DNA from: Microcebus murinus
Lineage: Eukaryota; Chordata; Mammalia; Primates; Cheirogaleidae
DNA: 64,000 nucleotides
Direction: 5' to 3'
Assembly (NCBI RefSeq): GCF_040939455.1
Contig: NC_134117.1
Span: 63,758,501-63,822,500 of the forward strand
Under the pieces are notes generated by a model, which saw nothing but the letters and a program-made list of their open reading frames with translations, ran no database searches and was not told the origin of the DNA. This document shows positions 45,305 to 58,020 of this stretch, in pieces; within the stretch, counting starts at the first letter, position 1; every line of letters begins with the position of its first letter. Position numbers and translations under genes: made by a program.

Positions 45305-47600
45305 AGGTTAAGATATTTGACTCCTGCTTCTGGTCTTTCCATTAAGAAATATAGATAGTGTCTCTGTCTCTGTTAAATTAAGGCCATTATTAGTCTCTAT
45401 TATTAGGCTGATAAGAGAACTTTCAATTAAGCGCTTCCAGATTAAACACTACCAATGTGTCTGCTCCTTCTTTTATTAATAATTCATTTGTACTTTATCC
45501 CTTTCCATATTGAAGTCATGTTTTGAAAACTTAAAAAGAAATGTGTTAAATAATAGGTATATACATCCTACAGAAATGAAGCTAGATAGAGAAAGAAAGC
45601 AGGTCACTAGAAACTCCTTGAATGGAAATATTCTGAATAAAAGAAGGATATTCTATGATCTATTTATTTTCATACCATTTCTGGAAAGTTTAAGAACTTG
45701 GGAAGTGGTGCTATCTATAGCATATTTCACCAGAGTGAAACAGGTAACCATTGTCACTGAAAAGATTGGTAGACATTTGAATGGCCCAAATGTATTTTAA
45801 GGCCAAATTCAAGTTAAAAGGATGTGTCTCTTCTGAATTGAAGCTCATTAAATGTTTCACCAGTCTTTCTTCAAAAATGGATTTTCAAAACTTTGGAAAG
45901 GATAGCATTTGAGCTGAGTTTGACCTGTAGTGATCATTTTGGAAATCTATCAAGCAATTCACTTGAAGATGCTCGAATCATTTGAAATATGGAACTGCTA
46001 GAAAAAGAGTAAAGCAATCCGGTAGCAACCCTTGCCCGGGGTGATGCTTCTGTAAAGGGGCTGATGGATGGTGTAGCAGTCTGGGTGACAGGCTGATGGG
46101 AACTGGGGAGAGGGGACAGCAATTGAAAGGGGGAGGGGAGCCCCGCAAGGAGTTGCCTCTCCTTACTATGTCTTACTCTCCCCATGAGTAGGTTTTGAAA
46201 TCAAAGCTTCCATTTTTAAGAGAATTGATTGGGCACAGTGTAACGACATCTCTATGATATAATATATAAAATTACAGGGCCATCCTGGCTAGTGCTTTGC
46301 TCTGTCACTTTGGAGGTCCATTAACTCTTCCACCCACCGAGGGTCCTCTTTATCAAATGGTTCTCCAGTAAGTGCTCTGAGAGCAGCAGCTAATGATTCC
46401 CTGTGGTTGAAGCAAGTCGGAATGAAAATGGGGTTTTGGCACACATCCCTGAACTCCATTGACAGGAGGAATGAAGGCTGAGGTGTCTATAAATCAGGCC
46501 TAGCTGCAGACTCCCTGCAGAATGGCGTTCATAACAAGGTTAGGAGGCTTAGAAGAATTTTCAAGTTCATCAAAGAAAAATATTCAGGAGAATGTTTGTC
46601 ACAGCCCAGGCATAATTTAAGTAATTTGCAATAGCCATGTTTATAATAGGTGATCTACTGATTGCTCTTGACAAGAAGAAATAAGCCAAGTTATAATGAT
46701 TCTTCTCCTCTGTAGATGTAGGTTGTCAAGATGGTCTCATTAACGCAGAGGGCAAACAAACACACACCACCACCACAATGAACGTAATTTTGTAATTTTG
46801 TAATTCTGTGACGTTTTTGCATACATTTACTTCCTCTAGTTTAACCTCTTTGTATTACAGCCCAGCTGGTTTGCTTGAAGGCTTATTTAAATATCATGCC
46901 ACAAACCAGAAAAGCCCACTTTATAAAGAGTAAATAACATATCATTTAGTTATTGGTCAAAATTGTTACCTTATTTTAATGTTTTCTAGCATGATTTGAA
47001 ATGGTGTTTCCTGAGGAGGTCATTATGATTTTGGTTTGTTGTTCTATCTATGAATTGACATCAATTTGTTAGTTTTTTTTTTTTTTAATACCTTTCCTGT
47101 TTTAAGTTGGGATAGGTACAGGAGGCAAATGTGGGTGTTCAAAGCTGAGAGACCCGAATTAAAAGGTTTTCTCAGCCTTCTGTTGGCAGTGTGATTTTTT
47201 TGCAAGTCATTTCACCAGAACCTTCAGTTCTTTATTAAAAAAAAAAAAAAGTGATTAATACCTGCTCCAAAAGGTTGATGCCGGATTGAAAGCAACAACA
47301 TATAGATAACTACAGAGGCACAATAGGGACTTTGTATATATGAGATAGTTTGTTCCTCTTCCTCCCTATGATCATACTGAAGCCAAGCAAAAAGCATGTT
47401 CAGCATGTTCATAGGAACACTGTGAAAGAAATTGAATGGGTAACATCTGCCTTATTTAATTAAGAGGAGACTTAGATTTAATAGTGGGGAGGGGACATGC
47501 CAATGAATTCCTGTGTACCGGGTATTTTGAGGACTCAGGCTTCCTACTGCTAATTTTGATACTTTGACAAATTAGCAATTGTCTATTATTTCTTCCATTC
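45305..47600. other. Unassigned intron, possible conserved patch near 46840-47000
   Basis: No confident repeats. About 46795-46815 repeats 'gtaatttt' three times. About 46840-47000 is repeat-free with MEF2/homeodomain-like AT cores ('ggcttatttaaatatcatgc', 'gttattggtcaaaattg') and could be conserved. The 96-codon frame at 45510-45800 has no domain. Confidence 0.35.
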
Positions 47601-47963
<363 letters not shown>

Positions 47964-48594
47964 GATTTTCCCAGATTTTCTTCTCACTGAACTATGTAGC
48001 TTTAAGAGGAAAAAATGTTTTTCCTTTCCTACTTAATGTAACTTGCCATAATTCTATCATTAACACAAAATGGATGTTGACTTTGTAATTCATTTGTAAA
48101 AAAAAATGGCCTGTTGACTTTTTTTTCTTTTTTGACAGAAAAGAAAAATATACTTCAGTGCAAAAATATACACATTGAGAAATATTTATTTCATTTGTGG
48201 AACATATCTGATTCAAGATAATGGACAGTTTACTTTTTTATTCATTCTTTCCCAAAATAGTTTCCCCAAAGTTTGGCTATTTCTATACTTAAGTGTTTCA
48301 AATACATAGGCACTAAAATACTTAATGACACAAAATAATCTGATTTATGACCACCTGCAGAAAATAATAAAATATTTTTAAACGCAGTATATATTAACAT
48401 CAAATATCAAACACATTATGATAAACAAGGCATGTTTGACTTCAACTAGGCAATGTCAGATTGATGGCAGTTAGTACATTGCTTTGGATAAGTAGCATTT
48501 AGCTGTTTTGCCTGGTAAGGTTTAAAACAAGGCTTGGTTTGGTATAAGTATCCAGTCTCATATAACATGCATACACACATGTGCACACGGCTAT
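47964..48594. other. Unassigned AT-rich intron
   Basis: No repeat or exon recognised. Several short A- and T-rich homopolymer runs. Confidence 0.5.
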
Positions 48595-48730
48595 GATGAT
48601 TTATTTACCATCTGTAAAATGGGTATAATGATGGCTGCCCTTCCTTGCAGTGTCATTGGAACATAACATTTGTGAATGTCATTTGGAAAGTGTAAAATGC
48701 CATCTAAATGCAAAGCATTGTAACTCTGCA
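48595..48730 (+). mobile_element. MIR SINE fragment, sense
   Basis: 'ttaccatctgtaaaatgggt', 'ataatgatggctgcccttcc' and 'ggaaagtgtaaaatgccatc' follow sense MIR order. Confidence 0.65.
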
Positions 48731-49037
48731 ATGCCTAAAATGACCTAACTAATTTTTGGTTTGTCTCTTACCCCTTATAATGACATTGCTAGTAATTACA
48801 ACACCTTGAAAATGACGGGAATATTTTTACAGCCAGCAGATCTCAGAATCTATATATCACTTATGACTTTATCAAACTTTTCTTGTACCAATCTGTTTAT
48901 TTCAAGAAGATCTCACTATGTAACAAAGTCTTTAGAAGATTTCTTAATTTGAAAATAATAATAATTTTTAAAAATATTTTTATTTCCTTTCAGATCAGTT
49001 TAAAAAATGCTAGATCTTTTTATCTTCTGGTTTTCCT
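48731..49037. other. Unassigned AT-rich intron
   Basis: No repeat or exon recognised between the MIR and the L1. Confidence 0.5.
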
Positions 49038-49668
49038 TATTTTTATTTTTATTTTATTTTTATTTCAGCATGTTACAGGGATACAAATGTTTAGGTTACA
49101 TATATTTTTTTTGCCCCACCCGAGCCAGAGCTTCAAGCGTGTCCATCCCTCAGATGGTGTGCACAGCACCCATTAGATGTGTATATACCCATTCTCTCCT
49201 CCCCCCTCCCATCTGTCTGACACCTGATAAATGTTATTACTCTATATACATTTAAGTGTTGATAAGGTAATACCGATTTGATTGTGAGTACATGTGGTCC
49301 TTATTTTTCCGTTCTTGTGATACTTCACTTAGTAGAATGGGCTCCAGTTCTGTCCCAGATAATACAAGAGGTGCTAGATCACTATTGGTTTTTGTGGCTA
49401 GGTAGAACTCCGTGGTATACATATACCACATTTTATTATTCCACTCATATATTGATGGACATTTGGGTTGTTTCCACATCTTTGCAATTGTGAATTCTGC
49501 TGCTATAAACATTCTAGTGCAGATGTCTTTTTTATAGAATGTCCTTTGTTCTTTTGGGTAGATGCCCAGTAATGGGATTGCTGGATCAAATGGTAGTTCT
49601 ACTTGTAGCTCTTTGTGGTATCTCCATATTACTTTCCACAGAGGTTGTACTAGTTTACAGTCCCATGC
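49038..49668 (-). mobile_element. 5'-truncated L1 LINE, antisense, with ORF2 C-terminus
   Basis: The minus-strand frame ending near 49252 reads [52 protein letters not shown] and MWYMYTTEFYLATK, which is the C-terminus of L1 ORF2, in one continuous frame for about 135 codons. It is the same subfamily as the copy at 30697. It is truncated at 49668, just inside the segment that in the other copy leads to GWDCK-type residues. A short TTTTCCT occurs at both edges (49031 and 49669) and may be a target-site duplication. Not functional. Confidence 0.92.
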
Positions 49669-51035
49669 TTTTCCTACTGATTCCTCTTTGGAATGGCTGG
49701 TTGGATTCAGTGCTCCCCCACTAATTAGCAAACTGACAAATTAGTATGCATATTTTCTGTGACTCTATTTTTTTTGTTAAGTGGGAAAAAAATTGCTACT
49801 TTACAAGATCATCGTGAGTATTGATATAAGTAAAGTACAAGTGTCTGGTCTAGAGTAAAGACAGTGAATGCAGAGCAAGTGAAATCCAATACAGTGAGCT
49901 GCATGTTTTGTTATTTTACCTGTGCAGCCTTGTTTATGGACCAGTGGACTTATGCCAGGGCTTCTTGATGCGTACCTAGAGTCTCCCAGCACAGGGAGCC
50001 TTGTTCATGGAGTTCAGCTTAGATCCACTGATGGGAATTAAAGAAAACTGGCACAGATAAATTATTGAAAATCATGGTAATACCAGATCATGCACAATTG
50101 TGAACACTTTTTAGAATCAAAGGTCATTGTAGTTATTCAGGCAGTGAACTTAAGAGAAAGGCAGAAACAGTAGGCCTCCTTTTGTTAAGGGATGGCTCCC
50201 TTTTGTTAGTTTCTGAAGATAACAATGTGGAGATAACCCTCCTCCCTGTTCAGGCCATTCTTGTCTGCAGACCCTTCAGATGCATTCCCCCCAACTCCCC
50301 TAGGATCTGCCTCTCTGCTTCCTGCCTGCTTCCTTCCTGGTGTGTTCCCAGTCCTGCTAGGGCTGGGGCAGTTGGGAAGCTCCCTCCTGGGCAGAGACAG
50401 AGTCATGCAAAGGCATATGCCCATGTAAAATAATACAGCTTCAGTGAATTATGGATTATTTTACCAAATTTATTTAAAAAATTAAGAACATATCCATAAA
50501 TTTTATTTTAGCTAGAGATGATTTATTACTACAGATGTGCACATTAACTATGACACCACAGGCCCTGCCATGCAAGCTCTTTGGGCAACTATTCCAATAA
50601 AACCTTCTAAAAAGAGGGCAAAGATGGCCCAGATGCTCTGTGGAATTTCCTAGAGCAGTGAAGAAATTTGCAGTGTTCTGTGGTCTGCCCATTCCTTGTG
50701 CTATGGAAAGGACTCTTGCTCCAGTCTAAGTGTCACAGCATTGGGCAGCATTTCTAGGTTCCTTCCAATTCACTTTGGTCTAAGATTCCATTACAAAAAA
50801 ACACATAAAAGATGATTTAAGGACCAAATTGCAGTTTTCTATGCATATATCAAAATGTCAGTTTTGTATACAAGATTAAGTAATCTGACAGCAGGGTTTA
50901 CCTGCTTAGCCTCTCCATTAACTCCTCTCCCTTATTATCCCCGTGGTTCAGGAATCCTAAAATCCCAAATGCTTGAAAATAAGACACTTAAGCTCTGGCT
51001 ATCTTTAAGATTCTCTCCCCACCTCCCCACCCCCA

Positions 51036-51037
<2 letters not shown>
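49669..51037. other. Unassigned intron
   Basis: No confident repeat or exon. Opposed frames at 50182-50433 and 50206-50424 overlap. Weak promise only. Confidence 0.45.

Positions 51038-51067
<30 letters not shown>
51038..51067. repeat. (GT)15 microsatellite
   Basis: A pure 30-base GT run after a C-rich stretch; likely length-polymorphic. Confidence 0.97.
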
Positions 51068-51070
<3 letters not shown>

Positions 51071-51299
51071 AGTTCCCCAACATATTATAATCTGTGTGAC
51101 CATATATATTATCTAAACCCCAAAACTTTTCAGATATAATGGGAAATTGTAATAATTACTTCTGTAAAATAAGCATGAATCAATAATGTCCTGTGTTAAT
51201 TAGAACATATGGTTGCCCTAATTATAAATCAGATGCAATTCAAATTTGTAGAAAGCAGGGCCACCATATGCTATGTGTGTCTTTCTTAATATAAATTTC

Positions 51300-51480
51300 A
51301 CAAGAATATACAACCTCTATATTGTTATCTCCACTTCCCAGAAATAAGCTGAGGGTTGCCCAAGTCATTGAGTGCTGGCAGGGTTTGGATGAGAAGGCAG
51401 ATCCGGGGGACCCAGAGGCTAATATCTCTCCACTGTACCCCGACTCTGTGGCCGTGCATGCCAACATCCAGTTAGTGTTT
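51300..51480 (-). mobile_element. MIR SINE, antisense, degraded
   Basis: 'gttatctccacttcccagaa', 'ataagctgagggttgcccaa' and 'ggcagggtttggatgagaag' are in antisense MIR order. Confidence 0.55.
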
Positions 51481-51699
51481 TATTTAGTTACCTATGCACC
51501 TACATATTACCTGGAAAACTAAAAAAATGTGAGGGGAAGACCAACCTCTTTTCATTTTATAGAAAAAGGCCAAAGACAGTGTTTCCAAAGCTTATCTTGG
51601 AATGGATCTTTACAACTCTATTTTTTTTTTTTAATGATCATACCTATTCTGGTAGCTATAAGAATATCAGGAGATACTTCTATCATAGGCAACTTAAAG

Positions 51700-52330
51700 C
51701 AAAATAACCCTATGGACACATACGTGGTCTATTTACTAGGTATCTGGCATCATGCAAGAGACTGAGGTTCAATGGTGAATGAGATAAAAGGTTCTTTCCT
51801 GTAAGGGACTTACCATTAGAGCTCTAAGAAGTCCACACAGCCCAGTGTGAACAGGCGCCATGATGGGCGGGCACTCCCTGTCACTGGGAGGCAAAGCCCA
51901 TGCCTGAGGTGTACTTTACAGGCTTATAAACTGAGAGAAAATATCTCATCAATTATATTTACTTACAAGATCCCTTGTACCGGTTTTTTTGAATGAGAAA
52001 TTAAAAAGAAAAGTAAAAGAATAAGCACAAAAATTAAAGCATTAGACATGGTTTGGAGACTATTTTGTTTAGAGATGTAAATGCCGTATGTGAGTGCTGT
52101 AGAATGCCATGTTTAGTCCTGTTCAGTGTACGCTAAATAATAAATGGATATTTTGGACATTCTTTCCATCAGCCTGCGGATGTTTATTAAGCATATTCCA
52201 TGTTTCAAGTCCACTGTGGAATATAATGATGGATGTTCTCAGGCAAACTCATAACAGAGGGGTCGGGATGGGCATTTTCTAGTTCAATTCAGTGCGACAA
52301 GTTCTGGGCTGTAGATGGGAGCTATGCTCA
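51700..52330 (-). mobile_element. L2 LINE fragments, antisense
   Basis: Two parts: 51715-51960 ('gactgaggttcaatggtgaa', 'tgagataaaaggttctttcc', 'cagcccagtgtgaacaggcg') and 52165-52330 ('ggatgtttattaagcatatt', 'gacaagttctgggctgtaga'). Both are L2-like in the antisense. The MaLR LTR at 52333 begins directly after. Confidence 0.45.
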
Positions 52331-52332
52331 TT

Positions 52333-52770
52333 GTCTCAGTCCGTTTTGCATTGCTGGAAGGGAATGCCCGAAGCTGGGTGATTTGTAAAGAAAAAAAAGG
52401 TGTATTTGGCTCACAATTCTGATGATTGGAAGATTCAAGACTGGGCATCTGTACCTGCTAAGGGCTTCAGGTTCTTGTGCTCATGGGGGAGGCAAAAAGG
52501 TGCTGGCTTGTGCAGAGATCATAAGGTGAGAGAGCAGGATTGAGAGAGTGAGGAGGGAGGTGTCAGCTTCTTTTTATCAGCAGCTCTCTTGGGAACTAAT
52601 ATAGCAAGAACTTAGTCACCTCTGAGGAAGGGCGTTAAGCTATTCTTGAGGAATTCACCCCATGACCCCAACACCTCCCACTAGCCCCACCTCCCAGTGC
52701 CACCACACTGGGGATCACATTTCAACAGGATATTTGGTGGGGGCAAACCAACCATTTCTAACCCATAGCA
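52333..52770 (-). mobile_element. MaLR solo LTR (MST/THE1-like), antisense
   Basis: 'tcagtccgttttgcattgct', 'gaagctgggtgatttgtaaa', 'ggctcacaattctgatgatt', 'gtgagagagcaggattgaga', 'attcaccccatgaccccaac', 'acctcccactagccccacct' and 'acatttcaacaggatatttg' follow this LTR group backwards. No gag/pol sequence follows on either side. Confidence 0.78.
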
Positions 52771-54520
52771 CTCGTATCTGCATAGAAAATCCAAAAAAAT
52801 CAATATTCATAAAGCCAGTGAGAGCTGCAGAGAGGAGGTACCATATGAATTTGCATTTGGAAAGATAAGAGGCTGCTTATTTCTCATTTTGAAGCCTGCT
52901 CTTGCTTGCCAACAAAGGCATGGAGAGCTGAGCTCCTATTGGAGAAACTTCACTTCAAATCCCAGAGGGGAGGAAATTTCAAAATTATTTTAGATGCATA
53001 TAAAAGTAATCAGCTTCATATCATAAATTCTTTATGCAATTGGTCACTTCTTTTCTGAATTATTCTCCCTCTCATATCCAGATGGTGCTCAAAGACATAT
53101 TAAGAGATGATGACACTTTTAATTCCATTCATTCAATCTCTGAAATTTTCTGGTGAATGAAAGGACAAACAAGATTATGGTTTTTCAAACCTGCTGTCAC
53201 ATTGATTCAATTATGAAGTCAAGATTGTTTTTTATTCAAAGTTAATGTATAAGTTTTGTCTACACATACGAGATATTTGCAACTACCATTGTATAGTTAA
53301 ATAAAAAATTAACTTATTAATACTTTAGATATAAGAAATGGTTTTTCAGCTCTAAAATTTCCCTATGAAACTAAACTTATCTATTCAAGGATGCTTTCAC
53401 CGTTGATCATTATTGAATTACGATATTTTGGAGATATTTACTGACAAGTTCAGATAAAAATATCCTACATTTTCCCAATTGAGTAGTATTTCTTTTCTCT
53501 AGAGGAGCTGCTGAGAGGGTCACAGGGGTCAAAGTCAAGGAACTATACAGGATTTACCTTATTATGGGCCAGGCAGCATGTTGGCATATTGTTATATACA
53601 GGGGCACATACACACAACAGGGGCCAGAGAAAGAAAATTCTTAAGAACTCCTAAAACAGGATGCCTTTCTAGTTTCTCAAAAACGACTTTCTCATTTGAA
53701 CACATCAAAAATGCAGTTATAGCTACCATCAGGGAAATGAGTTATTAATTCAACAGGAGACTTCATTAAACAAATAGACCCCAGGCTTTGGGACAGAGGG
53801 ATGCTTGGAGACGGGGGTGTGTAGAGACGAGATGATGCCAAGAGGCCAGCGTGTTCTGAGCTTGGTCTCCCCGGACTCCTCTGACAGCGGGTGGATCCCA
53901 ATGACCCGGTGCTCCTGAAGGGCAGAAATTCAATTAGGAGCTCTCAGCTTTCAGCTTTGAGGCTGAGGAGCGACAGGCTTGTGTGTCAGTGGGTAGCTCC
54001 ACTGCTGGAGAAAAAACATTCTTCAGCAGCTATAAAATAGAGGCTAATAATAGGATGAGAGTGAGTGAGAAACACTAGGTTGGAGAGAGAATTGGCAGCA
54101 AAGATGAGCTGATAAAGCATCTACTTTAAATAAGGTCATAATTTTGCCACACTTTGAGGTGTTCTCCCGGGCTAATTTGTAGTCACAAATAAGTCTCATG
54201 GAAGCCTTATTTTTTTTTTTTTTGACAAGGTTTTATTTTCAGTGCATCGAAAAGCTCTTTCCTTTCTACCTGGGTTAGCATATGTGAAAGAAATAATGAT
54301 TATTTTAATGATATTAAATAGTAGCTTTGATCTCTTCCCCCCACCAGCTAACCAAAACATTATCTGGATGTATGAAATGATTCATTTGTGAACACAGCCT
54401 CGGTATCTATTATATTTCTGTTCACTTACCTGACTTTCCCACCAGGCTTTGAGTGTATCTTTGCTTCTGGAACTTGCCACCTACTCATTAAAGATAAATT
54501 AAATGAATGAAGAAAAAAAA
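52771..54520. other. Unassigned intron
   Basis: No confident repeat or exon. About 53800-54000 is less AT-rich. The minus-strand frame at 53692-53901 has no domain. Confidence 0.45.
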
Positions 54521-54551
54521 AAAAAGCTCTAAAAAAGCTCTGAAAAGCTCT
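54521..54551. repeat. Short AAAAGCTCT repeat, three copies
   Basis: AAAAAGCTCT, AAAAAAGCTCT and GAAAAGCTCT follow each other directly after an A13 run. This may be slippage next to a poly-A tract. Confidence 0.9.
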
Positions 54552-54899
54552 AAATACTTACCACCCTCATTTTTCAAAGGACAAAATTGAGATGTTAAAT
54601 GGGAGACAAGAAAAATGCTAATAGAAATCTTCTATATCATACCTGCCTACTATAAGCAAAGTAGAAGTTCAGGCCCTTTCTACACTGCTTCATAATTGCC
54701 TCTCTGGTGCCCATGTTAAATATGCAAGGGAACACTGTATCCAGATTTGCTACATAACAAGAAGGAAGCTCCCAGAAGGGGGGTAGAGTCTTCAAGAAGG
54801 CCCACCAGGAGGTGGCAGGACTGAGCGCCCATCTCAGTTTTGCCTGACTATAAAGTTTTGAATCTTCCAACCTTGTCAAATTTACTTTAAGAATCCCTG

Positions 54900-55195
54900 A
54901 AGGCAATGGTTTATAATATAGATTCTCAAGATATTCCTCTGAAGTTTCTGATTCAGGTCTGAGGTGAGACCCAAGAATTGTGCATTCGGATAATCCCGCT
55001 AGTGAGAAAAATCCGGGCCATGAGACTAGTGTTTCCCAAACTTTAGTGAGTGGATTTATGTTTTAAGGATTTTGTCCAACTGCAGATTAAAGTCTAGTAG
55101 TGTGTCTGGGGCGGGGCCTGGGATTCTGTATTTGCAACAAGGCCCCAGGTGATGCCCGTGCTGCTGGTCCACAGCCCACACCTGCAACAAGGATG
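54900..55195 (+). mobile_element. One or two hAT-Charlie MITEs (MER5/MER20 group)
   Basis: 54935-55025 has 'gaagtttctgattcaggtct' and 'agaattgtgcattcggataa'. 55030-55195 has 'tgtttcccaaactttagtga', 'ctggggcggggcctgggatt', 'ctgtatttgcaacaaggccc' and 'ggtgatgcccgtgctgctgg'. Each follows the MER5/MER20 order. They look like two copies side by side or one nested in the other. Confidence 0.7.
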
Positions 55196-56189
55196 AACTG
55201 AGCATGTTGCCCAGCACACGATGGGACCCCAGCCCTTTCCCCACACCAGCTGTCCCTCAATAATCCTGCCATTCTATACACCCTTCATCTATATGAAGCT
55301 CAGCAATTACACCACAGAGAGCATTCCTTGCAGCCTCTTTGCAAATATGTTTGTGAGGCTTCTGGAAACTCTGCTTCATCTCTGCTAGTTATCCTGCTAG
55401 GTCACACACCTGGCAATCAAGAGTCCCTGGGTATGTGCGACAGGACTTCATATCATGCCCATCTCATCCACAATAGTTTTATAAACCAATGATTTCCTCG
55501 GGTTTCTATTATAACAGAGGGATTTTATGTACTGCATTTGCTATGGACAGGTTCAGGCTGGACAATTAGTATTTTTTCCAAAGAGTAGAACTTTCAGGTT
55601 GGAGTGAAATGTTCTCTGTGGCAATCAGAGAAATTGGATGAGGCTGTTGTTAGAGGTTGCGCATAATCACACCTCCCCATGACTTGGGTTCATCCAGGAA
55701 AACTCGCCAGAGGCTTTTTATTCTTAAAAAAATATTATTTTCAAACTAGGAAAGCTGTGATGTGTAAACATGACAAACACTGAGCCAGTTTTAGAGTGGA
55801 AGACTGACTCTTCAAAAGGACAATTCTGATTTATCAAAATCTGCTCTAAACCTAGGCTTTGCGGATTCTTAGCAGTGTGACACTTGGTCACAATATCTTG
55901 GCTTCAGTGCACCTGAATTTCTTCATTGTGAAATGACATGATTGGACATAATTCCTGAGGTCGCCTCAGATTCTAAAATCAGGTGAAGAAACAGGTTGAT
56001 CCCTTGTAATTTCACCTGTGTCAGTAAATGCGTTTACTGCATTTCTTTCATTGAAAAATGGAGGCATTTCCGAAAGAGCAAACATTTCCTGAAGAAAACA
56101 CAAAGCTGTTCTGTGTTTTGAAGCACAAAAGATGAAATGCTGAATTACAGAGCGTGTGACAGTTACAGAACTCACAGGTAACTGTGCCA
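55196..56189. other. Mostly unassigned intron
   Basis: About 55885-55980 is a degraded sense MIR ('ctgaatttcttcattgtgaa', 'atgacatgattggacataat'). The rest is not assigned. Confidence 0.4.
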
Positions 56190-56250
56190 GTGCATCCTAG
56201 ACGGGCACGTCCATGGACTCATGTAGGCAGCTTTTAAAGATTCAGATTCT
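56190..56250 (+). mobile_element. MER5-like MITE, left half
   Basis: 'cgtccatggactcatgtagg', 'cagcttttaaagattcagat' is the left part of a MER5-like element. The right part resumes at 56668 after an L1. The last 11 bases (ATTCAGATTCT, 56240-56250) are the L1 target site. Confidence 0.6.
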
Positions 56251-56667
56251 ATGAGAGAATCAACCTAAGTGCCCATCAATTTATGAGTGCATTAACAAAA
56301 TGTGGTCTGTGTACACCACGGGGAGTACTACTCAGCCATAAAAAAAAGATGAATTAATACCTTTTGCAACAATCTTGATGGACCTGGAGACCATTCTCCC
56401 AAGTGAGGTATCAAAAGAATGAAAAAGCACACACCCCATGTGCTATTAAATAGGAACTCACTGATGGGCACAGGTGTGCACAGAGAGAAATAAAACTCAG
56501 TGGAACGTGATGCGGGGAAGGGGAGGGGAACAAACTGACCTAATGGGTACTTATGGACACTATTTGGGTGACAAACACACCCGTGGCCAGGACTCAAGCA
56601 TTACAAAAATGATCCATGCAACCTAAAACATTTGTACCCCCTTAATATTTTGAAATGTAAAAAAAAA
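56251..56667 (+). mobile_element. 5'-truncated L1 LINE 3' end, sense, with target-site duplications
   Basis: Flanked by ATTCAGATTCT at 56240-56250 and 56668-56678. It starts inside the ORF2 3' end ('gtgcccatcaatttatgagt', 'gagtactactcagccataaa'), passes the 3' UTR ('ggggaaggggaggggaacaa', 'ctaatgggtacttatggaca') and ends 'cccccttaatattttgaaat' plus an A-rich tail. It is the sense form of the L1 group seen antisense at 1468, 30697 and 49038. About 0.4 kb, non-coding. Confidence 0.95.
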
Positions 56668-56770
56668 ATTCAGATTCTGCTTCAATAGTTTTGGGGCGTG
56701 GCTCAATTTCTACATTTCTACCAAACCTCTGGGTGCCATGGACATTGATGGTTGTGGACCTGCCTTTATA
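56668..56770 (+). mobile_element. MER5-like MITE, right half
   Basis: Begins with the second copy of the target site, then 'gttttggggcgtggctcaat', 'ctacatttctaccaaacctc' and 'tgggtgccatggacattgat', matching the second half of a MER5-like element in the same orientation as 56190-56250. Confidence 0.6.
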
Positions 56771-57942
56771 GTTAACAACCTCAGTGACAGGGTAGAACCA
56801 CCCAAATTCAACATTTCGAAACCCAGGCTACATGCAGAGTGAACAAACTTGGATCTCTGTCAGTGGGATTAAGGCATCTATATTTTTTAAGTTGCCCAAG
56901 CAATTCCAATGGGCAACCAAGGGCGAAAATATCTACTCTACCCTGCTTTCATAGGTCTCCATAGGTACTTCCCTCATGCCTGAAACTTTCGGTTTTGCTT
57001 TATTCACAAACACGTTGATCACAGCGGTAGTAGAATTCAAAACAGATATTTTACCCTCAGTTCTTCCCTACCAGTAGATGAAACTGACTGTGCCAAGGGA
57101 TCATGCTGTTCATCTGACAGTCTGTTCCATTCCATGCCTACACACTCAAGAGAATTTTCCAGAGATGGTCCTTACATAGCTGGCTGACTTTGTATTTGGT
57201 GCCCCAAACCTAAATGTCACCACCACTTGTAGCATGTTTTCATATGGCTACACGGATCTCCACTGTAGTCACTTTCAGGTTGCCTACTATTGTACTGGTC
57301 ACCGTGCCCATATTTAGAGAGGCTTTCTAATTGTCCTCCCTTTCTCCCTCTTATCCTAATGCTTTTTATCCTTTCTTTTCCATCCATCCTTCTATATACA
57401 CTGATTGAGTACACGCTCTCTGCTAACTCTGGGCTAGATAGATACTTCAGTGAAATCTGTACACAGATAAAGTAGTTCTCTTGTATTGCTTCTTTGGAAT
57501 TGAAATCTAAAAGTGAAGTTGCTTGGCTCGTGAGTCTGAACATTTCCACAGCTCTTGACCCAAAAACATCTCACCTGCATTGGGTAAACTTCTATTTGTT
57601 AATTTAATAGGTGTAAGCTTGCCCCTCATTATTATTTAATGCCTGTGTCTTGATTAGTAATCCCTTTATATTCTTTATTTAGCTATAAAGTGAATTTATA
57701 TTTTATTATTACTTTGCTAGTGAATTTTTAAAAGGCAATGGGAAACAGATAAGAAGTACTGGGTAATTGAATAACTTGCTCGTTTTATTCATGTATCATA
57801 TATTTTCATTTTCAGAAGCTGCCAGTTCATTCTCTGTATAGACAGGGACAACAAAGTGCTTCGTAGCAAACATTGTTTGATTTAACCGGAGCCTCTTAGT
57901 TTTGTAAATAAGAAATAAGAATGCAGGATGAGGGTGAATAAT

Positions 57943-57944
<2 letters not shown>
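56771..57944. other. Unassigned intron
   Basis: No confident repeat or exon. The 110-codon minus frame at 57217-57549 has no recognised domain and overlaps a plus frame. Confidence 0.45.
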
Positions 57945-57978
<34 letters not shown>

Positions 57979-57980
57979 TG

Positions 57981-58018
<38 letters not shown>
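57945..58018. repeat. Compound (GA)16 - (GT)18 microsatellite
   Basis: A GA run at 57945-57976 and a GT run at 57983-58018 are separated by TATGGG. Both are uninterrupted. Likely polymorphic. Confidence 0.97.

Positions 58019-58020
<2 letters not shown>

Noticed and set aside
49252..49731. Minus-strand frame of 159 codons
   Set aside because: L1 ORF2 C-terminus; its first residues come from non-L1 flanking DNA past the truncation point.
57217..57549. Minus-strand frame of 110 codons
   Set aside because: No recognised domain and overlapped by a plus frame; no exon signals.
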